19,244 bases of DNA. Origin: Candidatus Bathyarchaeota archaeon. Its GTDB lineage: Archaea; Thermoproteota; Bathyarchaeia; 40CM-2-53-6; FEN-987. Where the stretch lies: the NCBI GenBank assembly GCA_022865625.1, contig JALHTB010000046.1:1-19244 (forward strand), written 5' to 3'. The notes under the pieces were generated by a model, which was not told the origin of the DNA, did no database searches, and worked only from the letters and a program-made list of their open reading frames with translations. Made by a program: the position numbers and the translations under genes. Below, piece after piece: positions 1 through 5,453 of this stretch; the first letter of the stretch is position 1, and each line of letters opens with the position of its first letter.

Positions 1-352
1 TGAGTAGATCCCCGAGGCTTGGTGTAGTTAGCCGCTCTACTCCGCCCCCGTGCGCGACCGGCAGGAACACGACTTCGTCTCCGTCTCTCAGCGATGTGTC
101 GAGACCATTGAGGGCTCCAACCTCTGTCCCAGAAACCATAATCAGTGCGTTCGGGCGGGGGTCTCCAAGATCGGCATCGATCAAGTACGTCTCAAATTCG
201 GGCTGTGCAACAGCATCAACGAGCTTACTGACAAGCTGCCGAACAGATGAGCCCGTTTCAAGGTCCAGCTTGAGTTCTTCTATTTTGGCCGCGGCCTTTA
301 GAACTCCGTACAGCCTAACTCGAACCTGCAATTTCTGCTCTCTATCTTGCAC
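1..352 (-). CDS. MoaD/ThiS/SAMP-like beta-grasp protein, 3' end beyond window
   Basis: Partial: 117 codons are readable from a GTG at 352, and the frame is still open at base 1. The protein reads as a ubiquitin-like beta-grasp fold of the MoaD type: a first strand near residues 8-18 (LQVRVRLYGVLK), a helix near 36-50 (SVRQLVSKLVDAVAQ), the strand NALIMVSGTEV near 68-78, and the end motif DGDEVVFLPVAHGGG at 90-104. In this family a C-terminal Gly-Gly is adenylated and thiolated to carry sulfur for molybdopterin, thiamin, cysteine or tRNA thiolation, or is joined to proteins as in SAMPs. Here the glycines are followed by at least 13 more residues (VERLTTPSLGDLL), so it is either a fusion, for example to MoaE, or a precursor needing cleavage. 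It begins 5 bp after the SerK-like gene on the same strand, so the two are probably co-transcribed. The fold call is firm; the pathway is open. Confidence 0.7.
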   Translation of the reverse strand, partial: MQDREQKLQVRVRLYGVLKAAAKIEELKLDLETGSSVRQLVSKLVDAVAQPEFETYLIDADLGDPRPNALIMVSGTEVGALNGLDTSLRDGDEVVFLPVAHGGGVERLTTPSLGDLL

Positions 353-357
353 GCCTT

Positions 358-1272
358 CTAGTGGAAGATAAACGTCTCTTCTTCGTAACGTCTTCCTTCA
401 ATGACCGTTCCTGATGGTCTCTGAGTCACTCGTCTTGTCTGCAGACTCGAAACGAACTTCTCGTTTGTCTCTTTCAGCGTCGTGTCTTTGGCGGTTAGCA
501 TTTTGAGAGGGGCATTCACGCTCAATGGTCTGGCAGGTATGATGTGCCTCGTCACTTTGTGAGGTAACAGTCGTCCACCGAGTCCAGCTTCCCGCACTAA
601 TGCCTTATCGATCTTGGGAACCGTAATGATCGCGTCTATTTTCCGGCTAATGAGTCTCTTGAGCGCATCGCTTTCGGTTTCGAATCCTACAGAGAAACCG
701 AGTTCTCGTACGCATCGTTCTGCAACTTTCAGAATTTCATAGGCCTGCCATCCAATATCATCCATTCGAAGACATTCTCCATTCGCAGAGACCACCGCGA
801 GCGGCGAGTTTTCCGCTACGGTCGATACATCAGCTGGAGCCTTTACGATCTTGATACCAGATGCCGATAGGGCACTTGCGAGTTGCGACAGATCTACTCG
901 GCCGGATAGAGTTCTGTACCAAACTCCAACTCTGATGCTCGGATCAGCGTAGTCGACCTCACACACAGGAATATAGAGGCAGTGAAGCTCCCTAAGCGCG
1001 GCAACGCGGTGCATTCCATCAAGGACAACATGCGAACTTGTGTCGACAATGATGGGATCTTTCACCACGCCATCCTCGATGATTGATTGCTTCAGTTCCG
1101 CCACTCGATCGGGAATTGTCTCCTCGTGAAGTAGGAGCAAGTCAGATGACAAGAGACAGAGCCTGAGGTCAAGTTCCTTGTGCCCGACCACGAATGCTGA
1201 TAGCTTGTTGTTCCTTCTGTCAGCAGACGTGTGGAACCTGTTCCTCACAATGCTTTCCTCGGCCAGTTTCAC
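358..1272 (-). CDS. serK: SerK-like free L-serine kinase (ParB/SbnI-type fold)
   Basis: 304 aa from GTG at 1272. It resembles the ADP-dependent free serine kinase of Thermococcus, which turns L-serine into O-phosphoserine. Visible landmarks are the LLHEETIP stretch (E50 fits the catalytic Glu after His in the known enzyme), the ParB-like signature VVLDGMHRVAALREL (residues 82-96, usually DGHHR), VDYADPSIRVGVWYR (106-120), and the C-terminal LLPHKVTRHIIPARP (235-249), matching the SPKTTRH-x-P motif. The protein runs about 45 residues beyond the usual end; this tail (around 260-304, rich in R, E and T) is not recognised. It lies between a DUF5679-like zinc ribbon upstream and a MoaD-like gene 5 bp downstream. 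O-phosphoserine is a cysteine precursor in archaea, so a role in cysteine supply is likely. A plain ParB-like DNA-binding role is less likely because of the TRH motif. Confidence 0.7.
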   Translation of the reverse strand: MKLAEESIVRNRFHTSADRRNNKLSAFVVGHKELDLRLCLLSSDLLLLHEETIPDRVAELKQSIIEDGVVKDPIIVDTSSHVVLDGMHRVAALRELHCLYIPVCEVDYADPSIRVGVWYRTLSGRVDLSQLASALSASGIKIVKAPADVSTVAENSPLAVVSANGECLRMDDIGWQAYEILKVAERCVRELGFSVGFETESDALKRLISRKIDAIITVPKIDKALVREAGLGGRLLPHKVTRHIIPARPLSVNAPLKMLTAKDTTLKETNEKFVSSLQTRRVTQRPSGTVIEGRRYEEETFIFH

Positions 1273-1294
1273 ATGATAGCATGAAAGTGGAAAT

Positions 1295-1328
1295 GGGTAC
1301 TGCCTCTTCGATCGCTCAGCAGGTACCC
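1295..1328. promoter_or_regulatory. Inverted repeat before serK
   Basis: GGGTACTGC (1295-1303) pairs with GCA (1319-1321) and GTACCC (1323-1328), giving nine pairs with one bulged base and a 15-nt loop. It lies in the 79-bp gap between the zinc-ribbon gene and serK, 22 bp before the serK GTG. No T-run follows on the minus strand, so it is not a clear terminator. It could be a leader structure or a protein site. Confidence 0.3.
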
Positions 1329-1351
1329 AGAGAAAAGGGGCGGTTCGAGAA

Positions 1352-1504
1352 TCACTTCACGAACTTTACCATTTTAGTGCCGCAAGTTGGACAGACGGCA
1401 CGTATCATGTTACGTCCCTTTGAGGTCTTCTCTTTTGTCACGCTGTCATCGGCTACCGTCTTCTTCTCCTTGCACTTGACACAGAACATTTCTACCATCA
1501 GCAT
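1352..1504 (-). CDS. Small zinc-ribbon protein, DUF5679-like
   Basis: 50 aa (MLMVEMFCVKCKEKKTVAD..., ending CPTCGTKMVKFVK). Two CxxC pairs, FCVKCK near the N-terminus and VCPTCGT near the C-terminus, form a single zinc ribbon with about 27 residues between them. This arrangement and size match the small DUF5679 proteins common in Thaumarchaeota; their function is unknown. A strong GGGAGG Shine-Dalgarno at 1508-1513 sits 3 nt before the first ATG (1504) and 9 nt before the in-frame ATG at 1498, so residue 3 may be the real start. A TATA-like box lies at 1545-1552. The gene is followed after 79 bp by serK on the same strand. Confidence 0.75.
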   Translation of the reverse strand: MLMVEMFCVKCKEKKTVADDSVTKEKTSKGRNMIRAVCPTCGTKMVKFVK

Positions 1505-1544
1505 GCGCCTCCCTTAACATTTGCAGTGTACCCCATTTCATCCC

Positions 1545-1552
1545 CATAAAAA
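1545..1552 (-). promoter_or_regulatory. TATA box of zinc-ribbon gene
   Basis: Minus-strand TTTTTATG preceded by purine-rich GCAAAGA (BRE-like). Standard archaeal spacing puts the start of transcription near 1523, giving a leader of about 20 nt that contains the GGGAGG ribosome site. Confidence 0.5.
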
Positions 1553-1810
1553 TCTTTGCAAACTCTGTCATTACAACCGAATAGTCTGTCAATTTCACTG
1601 GGGTCCCGCCGGCGGATGGGCCTGTCTGTACATAGGGTACTAGTTATCATGTCCGCGAGGTTTTCGAGCCTTGAGCTTTCAATAGCGTTCTAGAGGAATC
1701 TCAATAGATCCGTCAAACACTGGGACATGGTGAGTGTGAATCGATCAAGAAGAAGCAGAGAAGTTGAAGCATCCAGGCTGTGCATTTGACATCATGAAGA
1801 GAGAGGAAGA
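1553..1810. other. Gene-free stretch downstream of eS17
   Basis: No credible reading frame, tRNA or repeat was found on either strand. The pyrimidine-rich tract at 1796-1810 (minus TCTTCCTCTCTCTTC), directly after the eS17 stop, could serve as an archaeal U-rich terminator. The rest has no recognisable structure. Confidence 0.3.
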
Positions 1811-2098
1811 CTAACTTGCCGCCGGAGCGTTTTCTTCTTGGGCCGGTTCTTCCTCGTCCTCACCAAGACCGAGCTGAGCTTCAGGACTCATCTGCAGCAT
1901 AGTCGCTTTCTCGGCTTCTATCATTTTCAGGCGAGTGACATATCCTGCAATCCGGTTTCTCAATCTCTTCGACGGCGCCCTCAGCAGTTCATTGACTGCG
2001 AGTTTGTTTGGTTCAAACTCATTGGCGAACTTGTCCGGGAATCTTTCCAGTAGTTCCCGTGCTGCTCGCTTGACGATTTCGGTCCGGACTTTTCCCAA
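1811..2098 (-). CDS. rps17e: 30S ribosomal protein eS17 (S17e)
   Basis: 95 aa from a TTG start at 2098. The opening GKVRTEIVKRAARELLERFP followed by DKFANEFEPNK is the typical eS17 N-terminus, a helical protein of the small-subunit head found only in archaea and eukaryotes. Archaeal eS17 is usually 60-80 aa. This one carries a longer acidic tail (LGLGEDEEEPAQEENAPAAS) after the second helical segment, like the variable acidic ends of other eS17s. The TTG start is supported by GGAG 8 nt upstream and by the conserved second residue Gly. A TATA box at 2145-2152 gives a leader of about 24 nt. It stands alone, unlinked to a larger ribosomal operon in the window. Confidence 0.95.
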   Translation of the reverse strand: MGKVRTEIVKRAARELLERFPDKFANEFEPNKLAVNELLRAPSKRLRNRIAGYVTRLKMIEAEKATMLQMSPEAQLGLGEDEEEPAQEENAPAAS

Positions 2099-2144
2099 GT
2101 TGCTATCTCCGAATTGAGGTGGAGCCTTGCAATCATGTGCCTAG

Positions 2145-2152
2145 CCTAAAAA
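2145..2152 (-). promoter_or_regulatory. TATA box of eS17
   Basis: Minus-strand TTTTTAGG. Expected transcription start near 2122, leaving a 24-nt leader with GGAG before the TTG start at 2098. Confidence 0.45.
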
Positions 2153-2429
2153 CCTAAGCTTCGTGAATTCCGGGCTTTTGTCCGGTTATGGCTGCGAGAT
2201 CTGGTGACCTTTCGCTATGCCGTCTGCTTCTCATCGGTCTTCCGGTTTTGCCTGTGTCGCCAAAGCTGAAAGAGCCGCTATTTTCGGGTATGGTCTCATG
2301 TTTCCGCCTTTTTCCTTCATGCATAGTGCCGCTGATTGACATGACAGAGTAGATGATAAGGGCTCAAAAGCAGCTCCTAGGCGGTGCAGGAGCCGCATAT
2401 GGGCTCACACCGTCAATAACTGGCAAACC
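2153..2429. other. Intergenic region between divergent eS17 and histone
   Basis: No well-supported gene. A 62-codon minus-strand frame (2154-2342) has no ribosome site, no promoter at the right distance and no recognisable sequence. Two direct copies of GGGCTCA (2360-2366 and 2401-2407) flank a perfect 6-bp inverted repeat GCTCCT/AGGAGC (2373-2378 and 2388-2393), all upstream of the histone TATA box. Confidence 0.4.
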
Positions 2430-2436
2430 TTAATAG
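2430..2436 (+). promoter_or_regulatory. TATA box of histone gene
   Basis: TTAATAG preceded by GCAAACC. The expected transcription start near 2459 leaves about 12 nt before the ATG at 2472, a short leader without a strong ribosome site. Confidence 0.5.
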
Positions 2437-2471
2437 AATCTGGCATTTCAAACTCTTTTCTGGTTGTTTTC

Positions 2472-2693
2472 ATGCGAAACGGTGAACTTTCCACGGCGGC
2501 TGTGCGCAGGCTGATCGAAAAAGCAGGAGCTGAGCGAGTAGGAGACGATGCCGTCGAAGAGATGCGCCGGATCTTGGAAGAGTACGCCGTCCGAGTCGGC
2601 AAGGAGGCTACCACACTCGCAGGCCACGCGGGACGCAAGACAGTCAAGGCAGAAGATATTCAGCTGGTCATCAAACGTACCCGCGAGTCCTAG
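2472..2693 (+). CDS. Archaeal histone (HMfA/HMfB type)
   Basis: 73 aa, a single histone fold. The three-helix pattern is visible: STAAVRRLIEKAGAERV (helix 1), DDAVEEMRRILEEYAVRVGKEATTLAGHAG (long helix 2), then RKTVKAEDIQLVIKR (loop 2 and helix 3). The RKTVKAED motif is the DNA-contacting hallmark of archaeal histones. These dimerise and wrap DNA into chains of variable length. The family is about 66-70 aa; this one has a slightly longer N-terminus (MRNGEL). It is a single gene here, convergent with the tRNA-Met gene. Confidence 0.97.
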   Translation: MRNGELSTAAVRRLIEKAGAERVGDDAVEEMRRILEEYAVRVGKEATTLAGHAGRKTVKAEDIQLVIKRTRES

Positions 2694-2847
2694 GCGTCCC
2701 CCAGATCGTGCGATGGGGGAACACAGTGAATCTGGTCCGTCGTCGGACTATCCGGATCGGTTTCCTCTTCTCACATCGACAATCAGAATGCAGATCGGTT
2801 GTGGTGGGCCCGGGGCGATTTGAACGCCCGACCAACCGGTTATGAGC

Positions 2848-2877
2848 TTCGACAACTCTGGTTTGTCGAGAGTGTTA
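2848..2877 (-). other. tRNA-Met intron 2, position 30/31 (30 nt)
   Basis: It interrupts the 5' half of the anticodon stem. BHB geometry: central helix CGAC (2883-2880) with GTCG (2853-2850); 3-nt bulges CGT (2879-2877) and AAG (2849-2847), each cut after the second base; outer helix GAG (2886-2884) with CTC (2846-2844); inner helix AAC with GTT. The ends are unique because shifting by one base does not preserve the product. Confidence 0.88.
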
Positions 2878-2900
2878 CGGTCGCTCCAACCTGGCTGAGC

Positions 2901-2921
2901 TTCCCGGGAATCTTCATTCCA
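2901..2921 (-). other. tRNA-Met intron 1, position 9/10 (21 nt)
   Basis: It lies between the acceptor stem and the D-arm. BHB geometry: central helix CCCG (2927-2924) with CGGG (2906-2903); bulges TAT (2923-2921) and AAG (2902-2900); inner stem GGAAT/ATTCC closed by loop GAAG; outer pairing GGG with CTC including one G-T pair. Cuts after the second bulge base give exactly the standard tRNA. Confidence 0.88.
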
Positions 2922-2958
2922 TACGGGCCCGGGCCCATTCCTAGTCCGACCTTCGCGA

Positions 2959-2966
2959 GTATTTAG
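2959..2966 (-). promoter_or_regulatory. TATA box of tRNA-Met
   Basis: Minus-strand CTAAATAC. Transcription would begin near 2936, six bases before the mature 5' end at 2930. It lies between the stop of the deoxyhypusine synthase gene (2993) and the tRNA, so the tRNA need not depend on read-through. Confidence 0.5.
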
Positions 2967-2992
2967 ATGTGTAGTCCGAAAGCCCCGTCGCC

Positions 2993-4048
2993 CTACGCTT
3001 TGAATCGCTGGAATGTGATTTCAAGTGTGTCTCTTGCCCAGTCGAACTTCGGAATATCTCGTCTAATCCTCTTGAATCTGTCCGCAAGAGCCTGACTCAG
3101 AATCGGCAAAGCGATCGTCGAATCCACATGGCAGGTGACCATTTGTGCTCTCGGACTATACTTGCCCCAGCTCTTGGCCTCTTCGAGTGTAGCCCCGCTC
3201 AGGCCACCCCAATGTGCTGCATCGGTGGTCATCTGGATTGCATAGTCGTGTGTTCTATCATGCCTTGTCGCATAGCTAGCAACCACGGCAGACTGTTGTA
3301 TGAAATTCTTTGGGACTCCTCCTCCAAAGATGACTACTCCACTTCTTGATGACTTCTCGGTAATCGTGGAACTCTCGTCGACATCCTTCATGTGATCGAC
3401 AATGATTCTCCGTCCTTGCTGCCTGTTCGCGAACATCATCGAGAATCCAAGTGAGCTATCGCAGATGGCTGGGAGAAAGATTGGTACACCTGCCTCGTAT
3501 GCCGCGATTGAGATACTGTCCTTGTCTCGACCTCTCTCAGAGAGCCATTCCCCGAACTTCTCAGCGATTTGGCGTGATGAGTACGGATAGTTGTCCCGAA
3601 GCATTGAACAGAAGGCTTTTCCGATCTCGTTGTCCAATCGATAGAACTTTCTTTCGTCAGCGTACACGTCATACATCCTGTCAACTCTGTATTTCCTGAG
3701 CTGGACGTCGTCAACCCTGTCGGTTCCTTTGAAGTGCTTCCCTCCGACAGACTCGTATGCATCGTGGTAGATCGTTGCGCCTGTGGTTACAAGGACGTCA
3801 ATCATTCTTCTTCTGATGAGCCGGGTGATAATCTTCCGCATGCCGGCCGGCACCATTGCTCCTGCGAGGCCCATCCAGATCACTATCTGTCGTTTCTTCA
3901 ACATTCGACTCCAGATCTCAAAGGCCTCTCCAAGTCTCCTTCCCTGAAAGGCTGTGGAAGCCATTTCCGCCACAATTCGGTCGGTCGATCTGTCGGCAGA
4001 GATCTCAAACGGCTTCATCGGATGACTTAGGAAACGTTTGCGATTCAT
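2993..4048 (-). CDS. dys: Deoxyhypusine synthase
   Basis: 351 aa from ATG at 4048. It transfers the butylamine part of spermidine, using NAD, to a lysine of archaeal eIF5A, the first step to hypusine. Seen: RLGEAFEIWSRML near the N-terminus, WMGLAGAMVPAGMRK, IDVLVTTGATIYHD (the N-terminal nucleotide-binding part of the family), VIFGGGVPKNFIQQ, THDYAIQMTTDAAHWGGLSGA and TLEEAKSWGKY, whose Lys is the enzyme-bound intermediate site. Size is in the family range of 310-370 aa. An ATG at 4069 is possible, but a TATA-like TTTTAAT at 4082-4088 predicts transcription from about 4059, which would exclude it. Related spermidine enzymes share the fold; the intact SWGK supports a true synthase. Confidence 0.9.
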   Translation of the reverse strand: MNRKRFLSHPMKPFEISADRSTDRIVAEMASTAFQGRRLGEAFEIWSRMLKKRQIVIWMGLAGAMVPAGMRKIITRLIRRRMIDVLVTTGATIYHDAYESVGGKHFKGTDRVDDVQLRKYRVDRMYDVYADERKFYRLDNEIGKAFCSMLRDNYPYSSRQIAEKFGEWLSERGRDKDSISIAAYEAGVPIFLPAICDSSLGFSMMFANRQQGRRIIVDHMKDVDESSTITEKSSRSGVVIFGGGVPKNFIQQSAVVASYATRHDRTHDYAIQMTTDAAHWGGLSGATLEEAKSWGKYSPRAQMVTCHVDSTIALPILSQALADRFKRIRRDIPKFDWARDTLEITFQRFKA

Positions 4049-4081
4049 CGGTGCCCGCCGTACTCTCATCTACTGCTTTTG

Positions 4082-4088
4082 ATTAAAA
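4082..4088 (-). promoter_or_regulatory. TATA box of deoxyhypusine synthase
   Basis: Minus-strand TTTTAAT. Expected start of transcription is near 4059, about 11 nt before the ATG at 4048. This is the main reason for preferring 4048 over 4069. Confidence 0.4.
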
Positions 4089-4124
4089 TGCTTGCCATTG
4101 ATGCTGATCAACGGGAGTTCTCGG

Positions 4125-4370
4125 TCATCCAAGGAGATCGATTCTGATTCTCTGCACGAGTCCTTTCAGTTCCTGAGGAGAACATGACATAGCTTTCGAC
4201 AAGACGTCCTCTAGTTCAACGCGTATTTCGTTCTCGAATCGATCGACGATCGCCAGGACATCTGTAATGGGAATCCAATCAGAGGTCATCGGATAGGCTT
4301 TTTCGCCGAAAAGACTCTTGGCCGATTCTTCAATCTCTTTTCTCAGTTGTTCCAGTTTCATGCTTGCCAT
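4125..4370 (-). CDS. Small protein of unknown function
   Basis: 81 aa, not recognised. It is mostly charged and helical: KLEQLRKEIEESAKSLFGEK at the start, then a short DWIPITDVLAIVDRFENEI segment, then VELEDVLSKAMSCSPQELKG and LVQRIRIDLLG. There is no signal peptide or membrane segment and only one Cys. ATG at 4370 is preceded by GTAGAGA; the ATG at 4361 is an alternative. It lies 45 bp downstream of the winged-helix/RecA-like gene on the same strand and is probably its last operon partner. A partner or regulator role is only a guess from position. Confidence 0.6.
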   Translation of the reverse strand: MASMKLEQLRKEIEESAKSLFGEKAYPMTSDWIPITDVLAIVDRFENEIRVELEDVLSKAMSCSPQELKGLVQRIRIDLLG

Positions 4371-4388
4371 TCTCTACTTTGCGGTCAC

Positions 4389-4401
4389 GCATGAATCATG
4401 C
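4389..4401. promoter_or_regulatory. 13-bp palindrome between two genes
   Basis: GCATGA-A-TCATGC, a perfect palindrome around one central base, in the 45-bp gap upstream of the small unknown gene and 15 nt after the RecA-like gene stop. It could be an operator or a processing hairpin. Confidence 0.25.
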
Positions 4402-4415
4402 TTGTCCGGGCATAT

Positions 4416-5444
4416 TCAGAGCTTCTGGTTGCTAACCTTTTGCGGACCCTTGAAGTCGAGATCGTAGGCGGCCCACATCGTATGATGGGAAGCACCGCGC
4501 AATTTTGGCACCCTGAAGTAGCGTGTGAGTCCAGTTGGTTCTTCCTGAACCTTCATCTCGAAGACGCCATCGACGTTTTCCTGTACCGCTGCCAATATTG
4601 CGGTGGGGAAAGCTTGCCTGTTGAGCGTAACGATAGAATCAAACTTTGCAGTCCTCGCCTTCGCCATGAGTGTACGAATCAGTTCCAATGATGAGGTCAG
4701 ACCTCGCTTCAGAATGAGCGTATCGAGGGAATCGAGAACGAAGAGGCCCTGATTTCTATTCTCGAGAGCTTTCGATACCGCGATGCTGAGTTCCGAGAGG
4801 TTGTTCGGATCAGCAAACAACCCCTCCTCGCTTACCACACCAATCTGCGGGGAGTAACAGTCAATCATGACGAGATCTTGGAGTCTCTCTGGTCGCGCAA
4901 GAGGTCCTGTCAAGTTCCCGAGATCTGGCATTACACTCAAGGAAGCCCGGATCTCTTCAGGAGATTGCTCTAGAGTCAAATAGACGACACGCTGCTTGCG
5001 CCTGAGGGATCTCGCAACGAATTCCAGGCACAGCTCTCTTTTCGCGGTTCCGGGATCACCCATGAAAAGGAGCATTGCTGGCGATGGAACTCCCAAAGGT
5101 GCAATATTATCGATCACCTCAATTCCGGTTGGTTCCCTCGTGATTTCTTCGAGGGGCTCTTTCTCCTGCCTCGCGGTAGTCTCTTTCAGTTCATCGGAGA
5201 TCTCTTTCTGCAGCGTCACATCACGGTCAGGATCCAATGAGTAGATCCTCTGCTCTCGCAGCAGTCCTACTTCGACGAGTTCTCTGAGGTCCCTCTCAAT
5301 CTCACCGGGCTTCCTTCCTAACCTTAGGGCAAGGTCGTCTAGACTGTCAGCGGTCTTCGGGTTGCTATGGAAGAATGTGAGCAACTCTGCTCTCGTATCT
5401 GAGCCAAGGAGTTTCTGCAACGAGCTTTTCTTGAGCATCGACAT
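4416..5444 (-). CDS. Winged-helix plus RecA/KaiC-like ATPase domain protein with altered Walker A
   Basis: 342 aa. Residues about 5-75 form a winged helix-turn-helix (LLGSDTRAELLTFFHSN, then LRLGRKPGEIERDLRELVEVGLLRE). Residues about 105-310 are a RecA/KaiC/Rad55-like core: TGIEVIDNIAPLGVP, then the P-loop position LLFMGDPGTAKREL, then RVVYLTLEQSPEEI, and Walker B GLFVLDSLDTLIL. The P-loop reads GDPGTAKR instead of GxPGTGK[T/S]: the lysine is kept, but the last Gly is Ala and the Mg-binding Thr/Ser is Arg. ATP hydrolysis is therefore doubtful, and the domain may only sense nucleotide or bind a partner. It starts 9 bp after tgtA on the same strand. A regulator role is inferred from the winged helix. 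Confidence 0.8.
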   Translation of the reverse strand: MSMLKKSSLQKLLGSDTRAELLTFFHSNPKTADSLDDLALRLGRKPGEIERDLRELVEVGLLREQRIYSLDPDRDVTLQKEISDELKETTARQEKEPLEEITREPTGIEVIDNIAPLGVPSPAMLLFMGDPGTAKRELCLEFVARSLRRKQRVVYLTLEQSPEEIRASLSVMPDLGNLTGPLARPERLQDLVMIDCYSPQIGVVSEEGLFADPNNLSELSIAVSKALENRNQGLFVLDSLDTLILKRGLTSSLELIRTLMAKARTAKFDSIVTLNRQAFPTAILAAVQENVDGVFEMKVQEEPTGLTRYFRVPKLRGASHHTMWAAYDLDFKGPQKVSNQKL

Positions 5445-5453
5445 TCGTGAACC

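Larger units (their letters stand above)
2802..2930 (-). tRNA. Elongator tRNA-Met (CAU) with two BHB introns, encoded CCA
   Basis: The mature tRNA is 78 nt after removing 2921-2901 and 2877-2848. Acceptor GGGCCCG (2930-2924) pairs with CGGGCCC (2812-2806), followed by discriminator A and an encoded CCA (2804-2802). The D-stem is GCTC/GAGC. Anticodon stem ACCGG/CCGGT encloses loop CTCATAA with anticodon CAT at 2844-2842. The T-arm is GGGCG-TTCAAAT-CGCCC. The CTCATAACCGG pattern and G1-C72 pair mark the elongator; initiators use A1-U72. A37 suits t6A modification. Position 15 is G, the TgtA target. A tRNA-Ile2 precursor read with modified C34 is possible but less likely. A TATA box lies about 30 nt upstream. 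Confidence 0.93.

Noticed and set aside
1600..1700. tRNA-like fragments (GGTTTTCGAGCC and a GC-rich stem) in the gene-free stretch
   Set aside because: No acceptor or anticodon arm could be paired even allowing introns.
2154..2342. A 62-codon minus-strand frame between eS17 and the histone gene
   Set aside because: No ribosome site, no promoter at a fitting distance, no family resemblance; the basic, low-complexity composition looks like chance.
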